Both the position numbers and the translations under genes were made by a program. A stretch of 64,000 nt of DNA. Origin: Corynebacterium gallinarum. Its GTDB lineage: Bacteria; Actinomycetota; Actinomycetes; Mycobacteriales; Mycobacteriaceae. Location of the stretch: assembly GCF_014837045.1 (NCBI RefSeq), contig NZ_JACSPR010000008.1, positions 62,001 to 126,000 of the forward strand. Direction: 5' to 3'. The notes beneath the pieces were generated by a model that had not been told where the DNA came from, made no database searches, and worked only from the letters and a program-made list of their open reading frames with translations. Shown here piece after piece: positions 52,909 through 61,134 of the stretch; within the stretch, counting starts at the first letter, position 1, and each line of letters opens with the position of its first letter.

Positions 52909-53874
52909 TTAGTTGGTGGAGCAGGGCTTCTCAGTGAGGAAGTCCTGGGCGTGATTGTTGAAGATCCGGTGGATGACATCGTCGGACACACCGTTGCGTT
53001 GAAGATCCGGGATGAGGACCTCGAAGATGTAGTTGATGGTGTGGCCCTTCACACCTGGCCAGCCGAGGGGGGAGCAGTTCGCGTCCGCGGAGGCGAGCAG
53101 CTTGGCCTCATGGCCTGCGTTCAGCTCGCGCAGGAAATGATCCATGCGGTCCTTGCGGGGGCGGGCCCAGAAGGGTGGGTCCGGCAGTTCGGTCTCATAT
53201 CCGAAGGTGTCGAAGCCGAGTCGTCCGCCGACCTCGAGGATGCGCGCGGTCGGGGTCTGTGCGTGGTTGACGCCGTCATCGACGTGGCCGAAGAGCACGC
53301 GGTCCAGGTCGAGGCCTTCCTCCTGGAAGATGGCGATGGCTGGTTCCGCGTCGATGGCCAGGTGGGTCATGACGGGGACTCCGGTCTGGACTGCTGCGCG
53401 GGCAGCGGCGCGGTAGATGCGCTTGTCCAGCTCGGTCATGCGACCGCCACGGGACACACCGACCTTGATGATGCCGGCCTTGGCGGTGGTTCCTGCGATG
53501 CCGACGGTGATCTCATGGATGAAGACTTCGGTGAGGTACTCCACGGATGCGTTGGCGAAGTGCGGCAGGGCGGTGTCGCCACCGACAAAACCGGTGCAGG
53601 CGATGATGTGCACGCCGGACTTCTCCGACAGGGTCTGGTAGTAGGGGATATCGCGGCCGTTGCAGATACCGGTGGCATCAACGAAGGTGCGTCCGCCGTA
53701 CTCGTGGAATTTGCGCAGCTTGGGGATGGTTTCCTCGTAGCGCTGCTCCGGGGTCTTCCACCACTTGGTATCCAGCTCGGAACCGGGCATGCCGTAACCG
53801 ATGTGCTCGTGGATGGCCACAAAACCGAGTTCCTCGGGTGCGATGGGGCCGAGGACTGTATTTACCTTGGACAT
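52909..53874 (-). CDS. Phosphotriesterase-family hydrolase (intact metal site)
   Basis: A 321-residue amidohydrolase-superfamily protein of the PTE/PLL type. Metal ligands are visible: His22 and His24 (IHEHIG), bridging Lys137 (GIIKVG), His171 (MTHLAID), His197 (FGHVDD) and Asp264 (ASADANCS). Family members hydrolyse lactones or phosphotriesters. It starts VNTVLGP, as does its neighbour, from which it presumably arose by duplication; the two genes are 15 bp apart. Confidence 0.88.
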   Translation of the reverse strand: MSKVNTVLGPIAPEELGFVAIHEHIGYGMPGSELDTKWWKTPEQRYEETIPKLRKFHEYGGRTFVDATGICNGRDIPYYQTLSEKSGVHIIACTGFVGGDTALPHFANASVEYLTEVFIHEITVGIAGTTAKAGIIKVGVSRGGRMTELDKRIYRAAARAAVQTGVPVMTHLAIDAEPAIAIFQEEGLDLDRVLFGHVDDGVNHAQTPTARILEVGGRLGFDTFGYETELPDPPFWARPRKDRMDHFLRELNAGHEAKLLASADANCSPLGWPGVKGHTINYIFEVLIPDLQRNGVSDDVIHRIFNNHAQDFLTEKPCSTN

Positions 53875-53889
53875 GTTGATCCTCTTTCC

Positions 53890-54849
53890 TTATCGGACCG
53901 CGAGCAGATCGCGGGGGTTGGTCTCGGTGATCTGGGTGATGTCGGCATCGGTGACACCGGCGTTGCGCAGGGCGGGGATGAATGCGGTGAACAGGGAACC
54001 GAATTCGACGGCAGGGGCCTCGTGGCCCTTGGCCACGCCAATGGCAGAGGAGCTCAGGATGATCCGGTGGGTGTATCCGGCGTCGATAAGCTCCTTGACC
54101 AGCGCGATACGCGCGGTGTCGTCACCCTGGCCGGCCTGGTCGATGCCCACGTAGACGCCGCGGGCGGCGGCCTCGAGCACGGGAGCTTGTCGACGGTCAA
54201 CTCCCCGGACCACCAGACGCTCCGGGGCAATACCCTCGTCGAGGGCGATGTCGATCTCGACGAGGAGATCCGCACCGAAGGTGTGCGACACGGCAACCCC
54301 GGTGGCCGTGGCGGCACGGACGGCACCGCACAGAAGGCTCTCATCGGTGGCGGTCATGCCGGTCTCGGTGGCCAGGGAGACGATCAGGCCGGCTGCGGCG
54401 CGACGTTCCAGGCGGGGGACCACCATGCCCTCGGTGATCTCCTTGGAGAAGAGATCAGCGAACTTCTCCGCAGGCCACGGGGTTGGTGGGTTGGTCTGCG
54501 GGGTGAGGAAGTACCCACCGAGCATCTCCTCCGGTCCCATGCCGGTCGAGGCGATGATGTTCACGTCGGTGGCGGAGGAGAGATTCTCCAGCATGGGCAG
54601 GGTGAGGGGAACGCTGCGTCCGTGGAACATGCCGGCGGCATCGACGATGGTACGTCCACCTGCGTTGTGGAAGGTGATGAGCTTATCCCGGAGGATCGTG
54701 AAGATCTCCGCGCGGTTGATGGCGATATCGGGTGCGTACTCAGCGCCGGGGACCACGGACAGCAGGGATGCGTGTACCTCTGTGGGGCCGAGCTGGTCTG
54801 CCGGAACAGGACCGAGGACTGTGTTGACCACGGGTGTGTTGTCAGGCAT
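53890..54849 (-). CDS. Degenerate phosphotriesterase-family paralogue
   Basis: A 319-residue protein alignable with the downstream phosphotriesterase, sharing VVNTVLGP, GRTIVDAAG and the barrel pattern, but with most ligands lost: the H-x-H pair reads VHAS (His26 kept, His to Ser28), the bridging Lys becomes Val157, the fourth His becomes Gly216 and the metal Asp becomes Ser268; only His189 remains. It is therefore probably non-catalytic, or uses another chemistry. Reading frame is intact, with no frameshift. Start 54849 has an AAAGG site. Confidence 0.85.
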   Translation of the reverse strand: MPDNTPVVNTVLGPVPADQLGPTEVHASLLSVVPGAEYAPDIAINRAEIFTILRDKLITFHNAGGRTIVDAAGMFHGRSVPLTLPMLENLSSATDVNIIASTGMGPEEMLGGYFLTPQTNPPTPWPAEKFADLFSKEITEGMVVPRLERRAAAGLIVSLATETGMTATDESLLCGAVRAATATGVAVSHTFGADLLVEIDIALDEGIAPERLVVRGVDRRQAPVLEAAARGVYVGIDQAGQGDDTARIALVKELIDAGYTHRIILSSSAIGVAKGHEAPAVEFGSLFTAFIPALRNAGVTDADITQITETNPRDLLAVR

Positions 54850-55031
54850 GGCACTACCTTTCTTCATTGGTTCAGGCGAATTGTGAAAGGATCGCCTGGA
54901 GAGCCTGTCATTGTTCGGCAGTTGACGTTGAAGAAACAGTGGGCCAGGAAGCGCTACCTCTGCCGTAGGGGCCGCAGCACACTGTCTTAAGGAATGTGAC
55001 CTCTCTAACTCGTTTCCACTACTTTTGCATG

Positions 55032-55043
55032 TTGTTATACCAA
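55032..55043. promoter_or_regulatory. GntR operator candidate 3 (TTGTTATACCAA)
   Basis: TTG-T-TATA-C-CAA is a palindrome apart from two central-flank bases and matches the 12-bp site at 9 of 12 positions; common form TTR-N-TATA-N-YAA. It lies in the promoter of the catabolic operon. Confidence 0.45.
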
Positions 55044-55086
55044 AGTCAACCGTAAAGGTGGTGCACCTCACCCGGAAAATAAAAAA

Positions 55087-55115
55087 CCCTGTTCAGCTGC
55101 GCTCTCTGAACAGGG
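55087..55115 (-). terminator. Intrinsic terminator after gntR
   Basis: On the minus strand CTGTTCAG-type stem (55106-55115 with 55087-55096) is followed by a run of six T (plus-strand AAAAAA 55081-55086). Confidence 0.8.
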
Positions 55116-55136
55116 GGAAGGGGTGATACCCCGTGG

Positions 55137-55886
55137 TCAACCGCCGGTGGTGAACTGGTATTTGAACTCATCGGAGCGGTGCATGGCCAGGCGGTAGCCA
55201 CCGGGCGCGCCACCGTTGGTGATGAACATGGTCTCGATCGCCAGCAGGGGGCTGCCCACCGCCACATCGAGATGGCCAGCCGTCTCCTCGGTGGCGGCGG
55301 TGGCCCAGGCCTCATTGTCCGACCGCGTCAGGGCGATGCCGAAATTACGTTCCAGGAGCTCGAAGGCCGATTCCTCACCCTCCAGGTCCTGCTGGGTGGG
55401 ATTGAAATCCGCGGGGGTCCGCAGGTAGATCCGGGAATGCGCCACGGGAATATCCTCCGCCCAGATCAGGCGGACGAAATGGAGGAGTTTCTCCTCCTTT
55501 GGCAGTCCCAGCCGTTCCTGAACATGTTCGGGTGGTATGACCCGTTTGAGTTCGGAGACCGCAGTCGAGGTTTTGAGTCCCTGTTCGGTTAAATGCTGGT
55601 AGAGCGCGCCGGGGCGGACATTCGCGCCACGTTCAATGCGTCGGCCGGGTACGGGGAAGGTGCCCTTGCCCTGTTTGCGGTAGACGTAACCCTCGTCGGC
55701 CAGATCGCGCAGCGCCTGCCGGATCGGGGCCCGGCTGACACCGAAGCGTTCCAGCAGCTGCGCCTCGGTCATGGGGATTGCCGGATCCATCGAACCGTCG
55801 GTGATCTCGGAACGGAGGATCTCCCTGATCTGCCGGTAGAGGGGTACCCCGGTGCTGGGGTCCAGCTCGTGCTGGGCTGTGGTCAT
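55137..55886 (-). CDS. GntR family regulator (HutC/UTRA type)
   Basis: A 249-residue regulator: N-terminal winged helix (YRQIREILRSEI, then FGVSRAPIRQALRDLADEGYVYRKQGKGTFP) and a C-terminal UTRA ligand domain (about 85-240) with HFVRLIWAEDIPVAHSRIYL. Its own promoter contains the palindrome TTATTATAATAA around the -10 box, so it is probably autoregulated and controls the neighbouring catabolic genes. RBS GGGAGGATCC. Confidence 0.85.
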   Translation of the reverse strand: MTTAQHELDPSTGVPLYRQIREILRSEITDGSMDPAIPMTEAQLLERFGVSRAPIRQALRDLADEGYVYRKQGKGTFPVPGRRIERGANVRPGALYQHLTEQGLKTSTAVSELKRVIPPEHVQERLGLPKEEKLLHFVRLIWAEDIPVAHSRIYLRTPADFNPTQQDLEGEESAFELLERNFGIALTRSDNEAWATAATEETAGHLDVAVGSPLLAIETMFITNGGAPGGYRLAMHRSDEFKYQFTTGG

Positions 55887-55916
55887 GGATCCTCCCGGAA
55901 ATCTAGATAAAGCAAT

Positions 55917-55928
55917 TTATTATAATAA
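55917..55928. promoter_or_regulatory. GntR operator candidate 2 (TTATTATAATAA)
   Basis: Identical to the site at 47494-47505. Its centre lies about 37 bp before the gntR start and it contains the -10 hexamer TATAAT on the minus strand. Confidence 0.6.
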
Positions 55929-56093
55929 TCCTGCATGTGGGGAAGGGTGGAGTCAACTTTCTGCAGTGACCCACACCATATAGTGGCCCACGTCCGGGCG
56001 GGTGTGGTGCTATTGCGGGATATATCCGCACAGATAACCCCGACCGGGGGAGCTATTGTCAGTTCACCGCGGCCGGGGTCGGGTACCGCTGTT

Positions 56094-57416
56094 CTACGGC
56101 TGGTTCACCACCACCCTGGTGCGATTGCGCAGGGTGGTGGAGGTGGAGAAGATCAGAGCGCCGAGGAGCCCGACGGCCGCGAAGGCGAAGAAGCCCCACG
56201 GGTAGGCAATGCCCATGCCGACCAGGATGCCACCGAGCAGTGGTCCGGAGATGGCACCCAGTCGCCCGATACCGGCGGAGAAGCCCATGGCGGTCGCACG
56301 GATCTGGGAGGGGTGGTTCTCACCGGTGAAGGCGTAGATGAGGACCTGGGAGCTGAAGACGAACACGCCGGTGAGGAACACCACCACATACAGACCCACC
56401 AGGGGCATGCGCACGGCGAGCAGCGCCAGGAACACAGCGGAGATCACGAACCAGATCAGTGCGGTCTTGCGGGGGGAGTGGATATCGGCGACCCGGCCGG
56501 CGATGAGCAGTCCGACCACAGCCCCGATGTTGAGCACCATGAGGAAACCGAGGGAGTTGCCCATGTCGTAATCGGCCTGGCGCATGATCTGTGGCAGCCA
56601 GGTGTTCAGGCCGTAGACCAGCAGCAGACCCATGAAGGAGGTGCCCCAGATGGCGATGGTGTTACGGCGGAACGTCGGCTTGAACAGGGCGGACAGGGAG
56701 GCGGATTCGCTGATCTCCTGCTTGTGCTCCCGGTCGAGGTCATCATCCAGGCTCAGCCCGTAGGCGGTGGCGATCTCGCGGGCCTTCTCCGCCCTGCCGG
56801 TGGACAGCAGGAACTGGGGGGATTCCGGCAGGAGGAAGTACAACAGCGGCACCAGAACCAATCCCGGGATGGCGCCGGCGATGAACATGGAATGCCACCC
56901 GAGTGGTTCGATGAGCAGGATGCCCAGGAACGCGGTGGCGACCGCACCCACGTGGTAACCGGTCATCAGGGTGGTGGAGGCGGAACCGGCCTTGGTGCCC
57001 GGGCGGAACTCGGTCACCATGGCGATCGCGGTGGGCAGGGCACCACCCAGTCCCACGCCGGCGAGGAAACGCCACAGCGTGAACAGGGTGATATCCGAGG
57101 TGAAGGCCAGCAGCAGGGTAAACACGGAGAAGACCGCGACGGAGAAGATCATCACGCGACGTCGGCCCAGTTTGTCCGTGAGGAAGCCGATGGTCAACGC
57201 GCCGATCATCATGCCGACCAAGCCGAGAGTGGAAATCTGGGTGGCATGTGCAGCGTCAAGATCCCAGGAGGTGTCCTGGAGCATGGCGGGGATGGTGGCA
57301 CCGAGGACAACGAGATCGAAGCCGTCCAGGACGATGGCGAACCAGAGTAGTGCCAACACCACCCCGACACTGCGGGTGGGCGCCGGGGTGGTGGGTGTTG
57401 TGTGTGTGGTGGTCAC
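56094..57416 (-). CDS. AAHS-family aromatic acid:H+ symporter (PcaK/BenK-like)
   Basis: A 440-residue MFS permease of the aromatic acid:H+ symporter family: the DGFDLVVLGATIP start of helix 1, GFLTDKLGRRRVMI (loop 2-3) and RVADIHSPRKTALIW (loop 8-9). Likely imports 4-hydroxybenzoate or protocatechuate. GTG 57416 with an AAGAGGA site. It follows pobA by 36 bp on the same strand, the usual pobA-transporter operon. A weak stem (56037-56090) may terminate it. Confidence 0.88.
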   Translation of the reverse strand: MTTTHTTPTTPAPTRSVGVVLALLWFAIVLDGFDLVVLGATIPAMLQDTSWDLDAAHATQISTLGLVGMMIGALTIGFLTDKLGRRRVMIFSVAVFSVFTLLLAFTSDITLFTLWRFLAGVGLGGALPTAIAMVTEFRPGTKAGSASTTLMTGYHVGAVATAFLGILLIEPLGWHSMFIAGAIPGLVLVPLLYFLLPESPQFLLSTGRAEKAREIATAYGLSLDDDLDREHKQEISESASLSALFKPTFRRNTIAIWGTSFMGLLLVYGLNTWLPQIMRQADYDMGNSLGFLMVLNIGAVVGLLIAGRVADIHSPRKTALIWFVISAVFLALLAVRMPLVGLYVVVFLTGVFVFSSQVLIYAFTGENHPSQIRATAMGFSAGIGRLGAISGPLLGGILVGMGIAYPWGFFAFAAVGLLGALIFSTSTTLRNRTRVVVNQP

Positions 57417-57452
57417 GGGCGGGTTCCTCTTGCGGGATAGATTGGGTGGGGG

Positions 57453-58652
57453 TCAGTAATCGAAACGGGGCAGATCGCGGCCCACGTACTGCTCGGCCAG
57501 GTAGCGCTGACCGGCCTCGGATTCGAGGACGGAGCGCAGCTCGGCGAAGCGACGCTGGGTGGCGAAGTGGTCCTCACCTGGAACCGCGTGCAGCATGGAA
57601 CTCATCCAGTAGGAGAAGTGCTGTGCCTTCCAGATGCGGGGGACGGCGAGGCGGGTGTAGTCGTCGAGAAGCCCGGTGTCGTTGCGCTTGATCGCGCGGG
57701 TCAGCGCCGGCGCGAGCACGGAGACATCAGCCACGGCCAGGTTGAGGCCCTTGGCGCCGGTGGGCGGGACGGTGTGGGCGGCGTCGCCGGCCAGGAAGAG
57801 GCGGCCCTTCTGCATCGGCTCGGTGACCGCGGAGCGGAACCGCAGCACGGCCTTGTCGAAGATCCTCCCCTCGGAGACGGTGATGCCGGGGGAGTCGGCG
57901 CGCAGGTGCAGCTGCTCCCAGATGCGGTCATCCGACCACATCTCCGGGGTGTCATCGGGGTTGCACTGGAGGTAGTAGCGCTGGACGGTGTCAGTGCGCG
58001 TGGAGATGAGCGCGAAACCCTCGGGGTGGGTGGCGTAGATGAGTTCCTTCTGGGTTTTCGGTGCTTCGACGAGGATGCCGAACCAGGCGTAGGGGTACTC
58101 GTGGCGGGCGCGGATGCCGCCACCATCGGTGATGATCTTTCGGTAGGGGGAGTTGGAACCGTCGGCGGCGATGACATAATCGGCGGCCAGCTGCTGGGTC
58201 GCGCCATCGACACCGGTGTAGGTGATCCTGGCCTTGTTCTCCCGCGCATCACCCTCGAAGTCCTCCACGGAGTCCACGGTGGTCTCGAACAGGAGCTCCC
58301 CGCCGTCCTCGATGCGCTTGGCGATGAAGTCCTTGAGGTATTCATGCTGCGGGTAGATGGCCACCTTGTGGCCGGTCAGTTCCGTCAGCGGGATGCGGAT
58401 GTTTTCGTTGTTGATGGCGATGTCGATGGCTTCATCGTGGTCGGCCTCGCGTTCCATGCGCTCACCCACACCGGTTTCCCGCATGAGGTTGAGGGTGCCT
58501 TGCTCGAGGATGCCGGCGCGGACCGTCTCCTCGACATCCCGCCGGGAGCGGCTTTCAAACACGACGGATTCAATGCCCTGCAGGTGCAGGAGATGGGCCA
58601 GGGTCAGTCCGGCCGGTCCTGCACCGATGATGGCTACTGGTACGTGGTTCAT
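57453..58652 (-). CDS. pobA: 4-Hydroxybenzoate 3-monooxygenase
   Basis: A 399-residue flavoprotein converting 4-hydroxybenzoate to protocatechuate with NAD(P)H and O2. It shows VAIIGAGPAGLTLAHLL, ESRSRRDVEETVRAGILEQG, the DG motif IAADGSNSPYRK and FLAGDAAHTVPPTGAKGLNLAVADV. Along its length it fits PobA closely. The gene for ring cleavage is not in the window. Substrate could come from the P450-type demethylation inferred upstream. Confidence 0.93.
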   Translation of the reverse strand: MNHVPVAIIGAGPAGLTLAHLLHLQGIESVVFESRSRRDVEETVRAGILEQGTLNLMRETGVGERMEREADHDEAIDIAINNENIRIPLTELTGHKVAIYPQHEYLKDFIAKRIEDGGELLFETTVDSVEDFEGDARENKARITYTGVDGATQQLAADYVIAADGSNSPYRKIITDGGGIRARHEYPYAWFGILVEAPKTQKELIYATHPEGFALISTRTDTVQRYYLQCNPDDTPEMWSDDRIWEQLHLRADSPGITVSEGRIFDKAVLRFRSAVTEPMQKGRLFLAGDAAHTVPPTGAKGLNLAVADVSVLAPALTRAIKRNDTGLLDDYTRLAVPRIWKAQHFSYWMSSMLHAVPGEDHFATQRRFAELRSVLESEAGQRYLAEQYVGRDLPRFDY

Positions 58653-58784
58653 GGAAGGCTCCTTCAGATGGGGTGAGCTGTCCGGCGGGTATCCGGCAGC
58701 GGATGCAATAGTCGGTGTGCGCCCGATAACCTCTGTGGATGGTTGGTGATATGGATCTCAAAGTAGGCAACTGCAGGGGTGATG

Positions 58785-58794
58785 GCAATATTGC
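58785..58794. promoter_or_regulatory. Palindrome in the pobA promoter region
   Basis: GCAATATTGC, perfect 10-bp palindrome about 135 bp before the pobA start; role unknown. Confidence 0.3.
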
Positions 58795-59016
58795 GGGCAC
58801 ATGTTCGCAGGGTGAACGAGGTGTGGGTACCTGAATCGGACCCGGCCTGCATAATTGCCCCGCCGTTTCACTGGCCAAGGGTGTAGCTAGGGGTGTTCAT
58901 GAGGGGTGCTGGCGATGGTGTACCACGTCGACAGGCATGCCCACCAGCCAACCCAGGCGGTATTGGACAACTACCCAGGTCCGTGGACTACCATGTAGGA
59001 GCACTAATTCGATATT

Positions 59017-59104
59017 GCACGGGTGTCCGGTGAAAGTCCGGGCTGAGAGGTGGCACAGCCACAACCGTTGAACCTGATCCGGGTAATGCCGGCGATAGGG
59101 AGGA
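59017..59104 (+). promoter_or_regulatory. TPP riboswitch (THI element)
   Basis: Contains the invariant CTGAGA (59043-59048) after a GTCCGG...CCGGGC helix, ACCTGAT (59072-59078) and GGGTAATGCC (59081-59090). The ribosome site AGGGAGG (59097-59103) follows immediately, 4 nt before ATG 59108, and no terminator hairpin is seen, so TPP probably blocks translation. Confidence 0.9.
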
Positions 59105-59107
59105 AAC

Positions 59108-59755
59108 ATGACTGATACACGTCTGCCATCAAGCGGGGAGACCGGTGCATCCACCGGCAGGTCACCACAGACCCGATACACCTGGCGGGTCATCGACATT
59201 GTCATCGCCGCGGTCCTGGGCGTGGCCTGCGGCCTGATCTTCGTGGTATGGAATTCCATCGGTTACGCCTGGTTCACCGCTTTCGATGCGCTGACACCGG
59301 GCCTGGGTGGTCTGGCCGTCGGCATCTGGCTGCTCGGTGGTGTGCTCGGTGGTCTCATCATCCGCAAACCCGGCGCGGCGCTGTTTGTCGAGGTCATTGC
59401 GGCTTCGGTGTCCGCGGCACTGGCCTCGCAGTGGGGCATTGAGACCCTGTACTCCGGCATCGCGCAGGGGCTCGGCGCGGAACTGGTCTTCGCGCTGTTC
59501 ATGTACCGGCGTTTCACCCTACCAGTAGCCATCCTCGCCGGGATGGGTGCCGGTGTGGGGGCCTACATCCTGGAGGCGTTTCTCAGCGCCTACTTCGCCA
59601 TGTCGCTGGCCTTCAACATCATCTACTTCAGCTGCCTGATGGTCTCCGGCGCGCTGCTGGCCGGTGTGGTCAGCTTCTACCTGGTTCGCGCCCTGGCCAG
59701 GACCGGTGCGCTGGACCGGTTCGCCGCCGGCCGTGAACTGCACAGGGAGGTTTGA
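59108..59755 (+). CDS. ykoE: YkoE, substrate-binding membrane component of thiamine/HMP ECF transporter
   Basis: A 215-residue membrane protein with six hydrophobic segments. The sequence RVIDIVIAAVLGVACGLIFVVWNSIGYAW is characteristic of YkoE, the S-component for hydroxymethylpyrimidine/thiamine. It sits directly behind a TPP riboswitch, so uptake is shut off when TPP is high. First gene of ykoE-ykoD-ykoC. Confidence 0.92.
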   Translation: MTDTRLPSSGETGASTGRSPQTRYTWRVIDIVIAAVLGVACGLIFVVWNSIGYAWFTAFDALTPGLGGLAVGIWLLGGVLGGLIIRKPGAALFVEVIAASVSAALASQWGIETLYSGIAQGLGAELVFALFMYRRFTLPVAILAGMGAGVGAYILEAFLSAYFAMSLAFNIIYFSCLMVSGALLAGVVSFYLVRALARTGALDRFAAGRELHREV

Positions 59756-59763
59756 GCGTACCC

Positions 59764-61134
59764 ATGACCACCACCATGGGTACCCAGGTGACGGTTCGTG
59801 ATTTCGGTTACCGTCATGCCTCGCGGAAGAAACCCGCCTTCAGCAACATCACTCTTGATATCGCGCCGGGCGAGCGGGTTCTGCTCACCGGTGATTCCGG
59901 TTCGGGTAAATCAACCCTGCTCGCCGCGCTGGCCGGCGTGCTCGGTGATGATACGGAAGGGCAGACGTACGGTTCCCTGCTTGTCGACGCCTTCTCCACC
60001 GGCCTCGTTCTCCAGGACCCCGATTCCCAGGTCATCGCCTCCCGGGTCGGTGATGATGTCGCCTTCGGCTGCGAGAACCTCGGCATCCCGCGGGAGGAGA
60101 TCTGGCCACGCGTGGAACAGGCTCTGGACATGGTCGGTCTCGACCTGCCACTGGACCATCCCACCCGGCACCTCTCCGGTGGACAGAAACAACGCCTGGC
60201 GCTGGCCGGTGTCATCGCCATGGGTGCCCGGCTCATCCTGCTGGATGAACCCACCGCCAACCTTGATCCCGCTGGTCAGCGCGAGGTCGTCGAGGCCGTC
60301 AACCGTGTGGTGGATGCCACTGGTGCCACCCTCATCGTCGTGGAGCACCGCCATCAGCTGTGGTCGGGGATCGTTGACCGTATCCTGCGCCTGGATGAGG
60401 GCGGAGTCCGGGACATCCACGCTGATGACCTGGCCTCACCCACCGGTCTGCCTACCCGCCGGGAGGCCGGGACGCCCGCCCTGGTCTCTGCAGATCAGCT
60501 GCTGACACAGTGGGGACCGCCCCGTTCCTTCCACATCCCGGAGGGTGCCTCCACCGTGATCACCGGTGCGAACGGTTCCGGCAAGACCACCTTGGCGCTG
60601 ACCATCGGTGGTCTCATCCCACCCCGCTCGGGGCACCTGGATCTGGCAGACACCCTCCGGCGTGGTCTTGACCGGCAGCCCCACCAGTGGCGTTCGGCGG
60701 ATCTCGCACGCCGGATCGGCACGGTGTTCCAGGATCCGGAGCACCAGTTCGTCGCCCGTACCGTACGTGAGGAGATCGAGGTCGGCCCCAGGGTCATGTC
60801 AGGAAAACGCCGCGGCACCGTGGACCCGGACAGCGCGCGCCGCATCGAGGAGCTGTTGGACCGGTTGCGTCTGCGCCATCTGGAGCACGCCAATCCGTTC
60901 ACCCTCTCCGGTGGGGAGAAACGCCGGTTGTCGGTGGCCACCGCCCTGGTTGCCGCCCCGGACCTGCTCATCCTGGATGAACCGACCTTCGGCCAGGATC
61001 CGGTGACCTTCCGGGAGCTGGTGTGGATGCTGCGGGATCTCGCTGATTCCGGTACCACCATAGTCTCCGTCACCCACGACCCTGATTTCATCGCAGCATT
61101 GGGGGACCACCACGTGGAGGTGGGTGTCCGGTGA
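59764..61134 (+). CDS. ykoD: YkoD, tandem ATPase of the ECF transporter
   Basis: A 456-residue protein with two ABC ATPase domains: first GDSGSGKST, LSGGQKQR, LLDEPTANLD; second GANGSGKTT, LSGGEKRR, LILDEPTFGQD. It energises the YkoE/YkoC transporter. Starts considered: TTG 59752 overlapping the ykoE stop and ATG 59764; the ATG is chosen because GGGAGG at 59745-59750 would be too close to the TTG. Confidence 0.9.
   Translation: MTTTMGTQVTVRDFGYRHASRKKPAFSNITLDIAPGERVLLTGDSGSGKSTLLAALAGVLGDDTEGQTYGSLLVDAFSTGLVLQDPDSQVIASRVGDDVAFGCENLGIPREEIWPRVEQALDMVGLDLPLDHPTRHLSGGQKQRLALAGVIAMGARLILLDEPTANLDPAGQREVVEAVNRVVDATGATLIVVEHRHQLWSGIVDRILRLDEGGVRDIHADDLASPTGLPTRREAGTPALVSADQLLTQWGPPRSFHIPEGASTVITGANGSGKTTLALTIGGLIPPRSGHLDLADTLRRGLDRQPHQWRSADLARRIGTVFQDPEHQFVARTVREEIEVGPRVMSGKRRGTVDPDSARRIEELLDRLRLRHLEHANPFTLSGGEKRRLSVATALVAAPDLLILDEPTFGQDPVTFRELVWMLRDLADSGTTIVSVTHDPDFIAALGDHHVEVGVR

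Larger units (their letters stand above)
54850..55136. other. 287-bp region with operator and gntR terminator
   Basis: No gene. Contains a promoter with -35 TTGACT (minus strand, near 55048) and an operator-like site (55032-55043), plus the gntR terminator at 55087-55115. Confidence 0.5.
58653..59107. other. 455-bp region: pobA promoter and TPP riboswitch
   Basis: No gene. The pobA side includes the perfect palindrome GCAATATTGC (58785-58794) and a GTTC-N7-GAAC inverted repeat (near 58803-58817), candidates for a regulator of 4-hydroxybenzoate degradation. The ykoE side holds a TPP riboswitch from about 59017. Confidence 0.5.

Noticed and set aside
52951..54990. 679-residue frame opposite the two phosphotriesterase-like genes
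   Set aside because: Antisense shadow spanning two genes and the gap between them.
55935..57350. 471-residue frame opposite the AAHS transporter
   Set aside because: Gly/Glu/Gln-rich shadow; the transporter motifs are on the minus strand.
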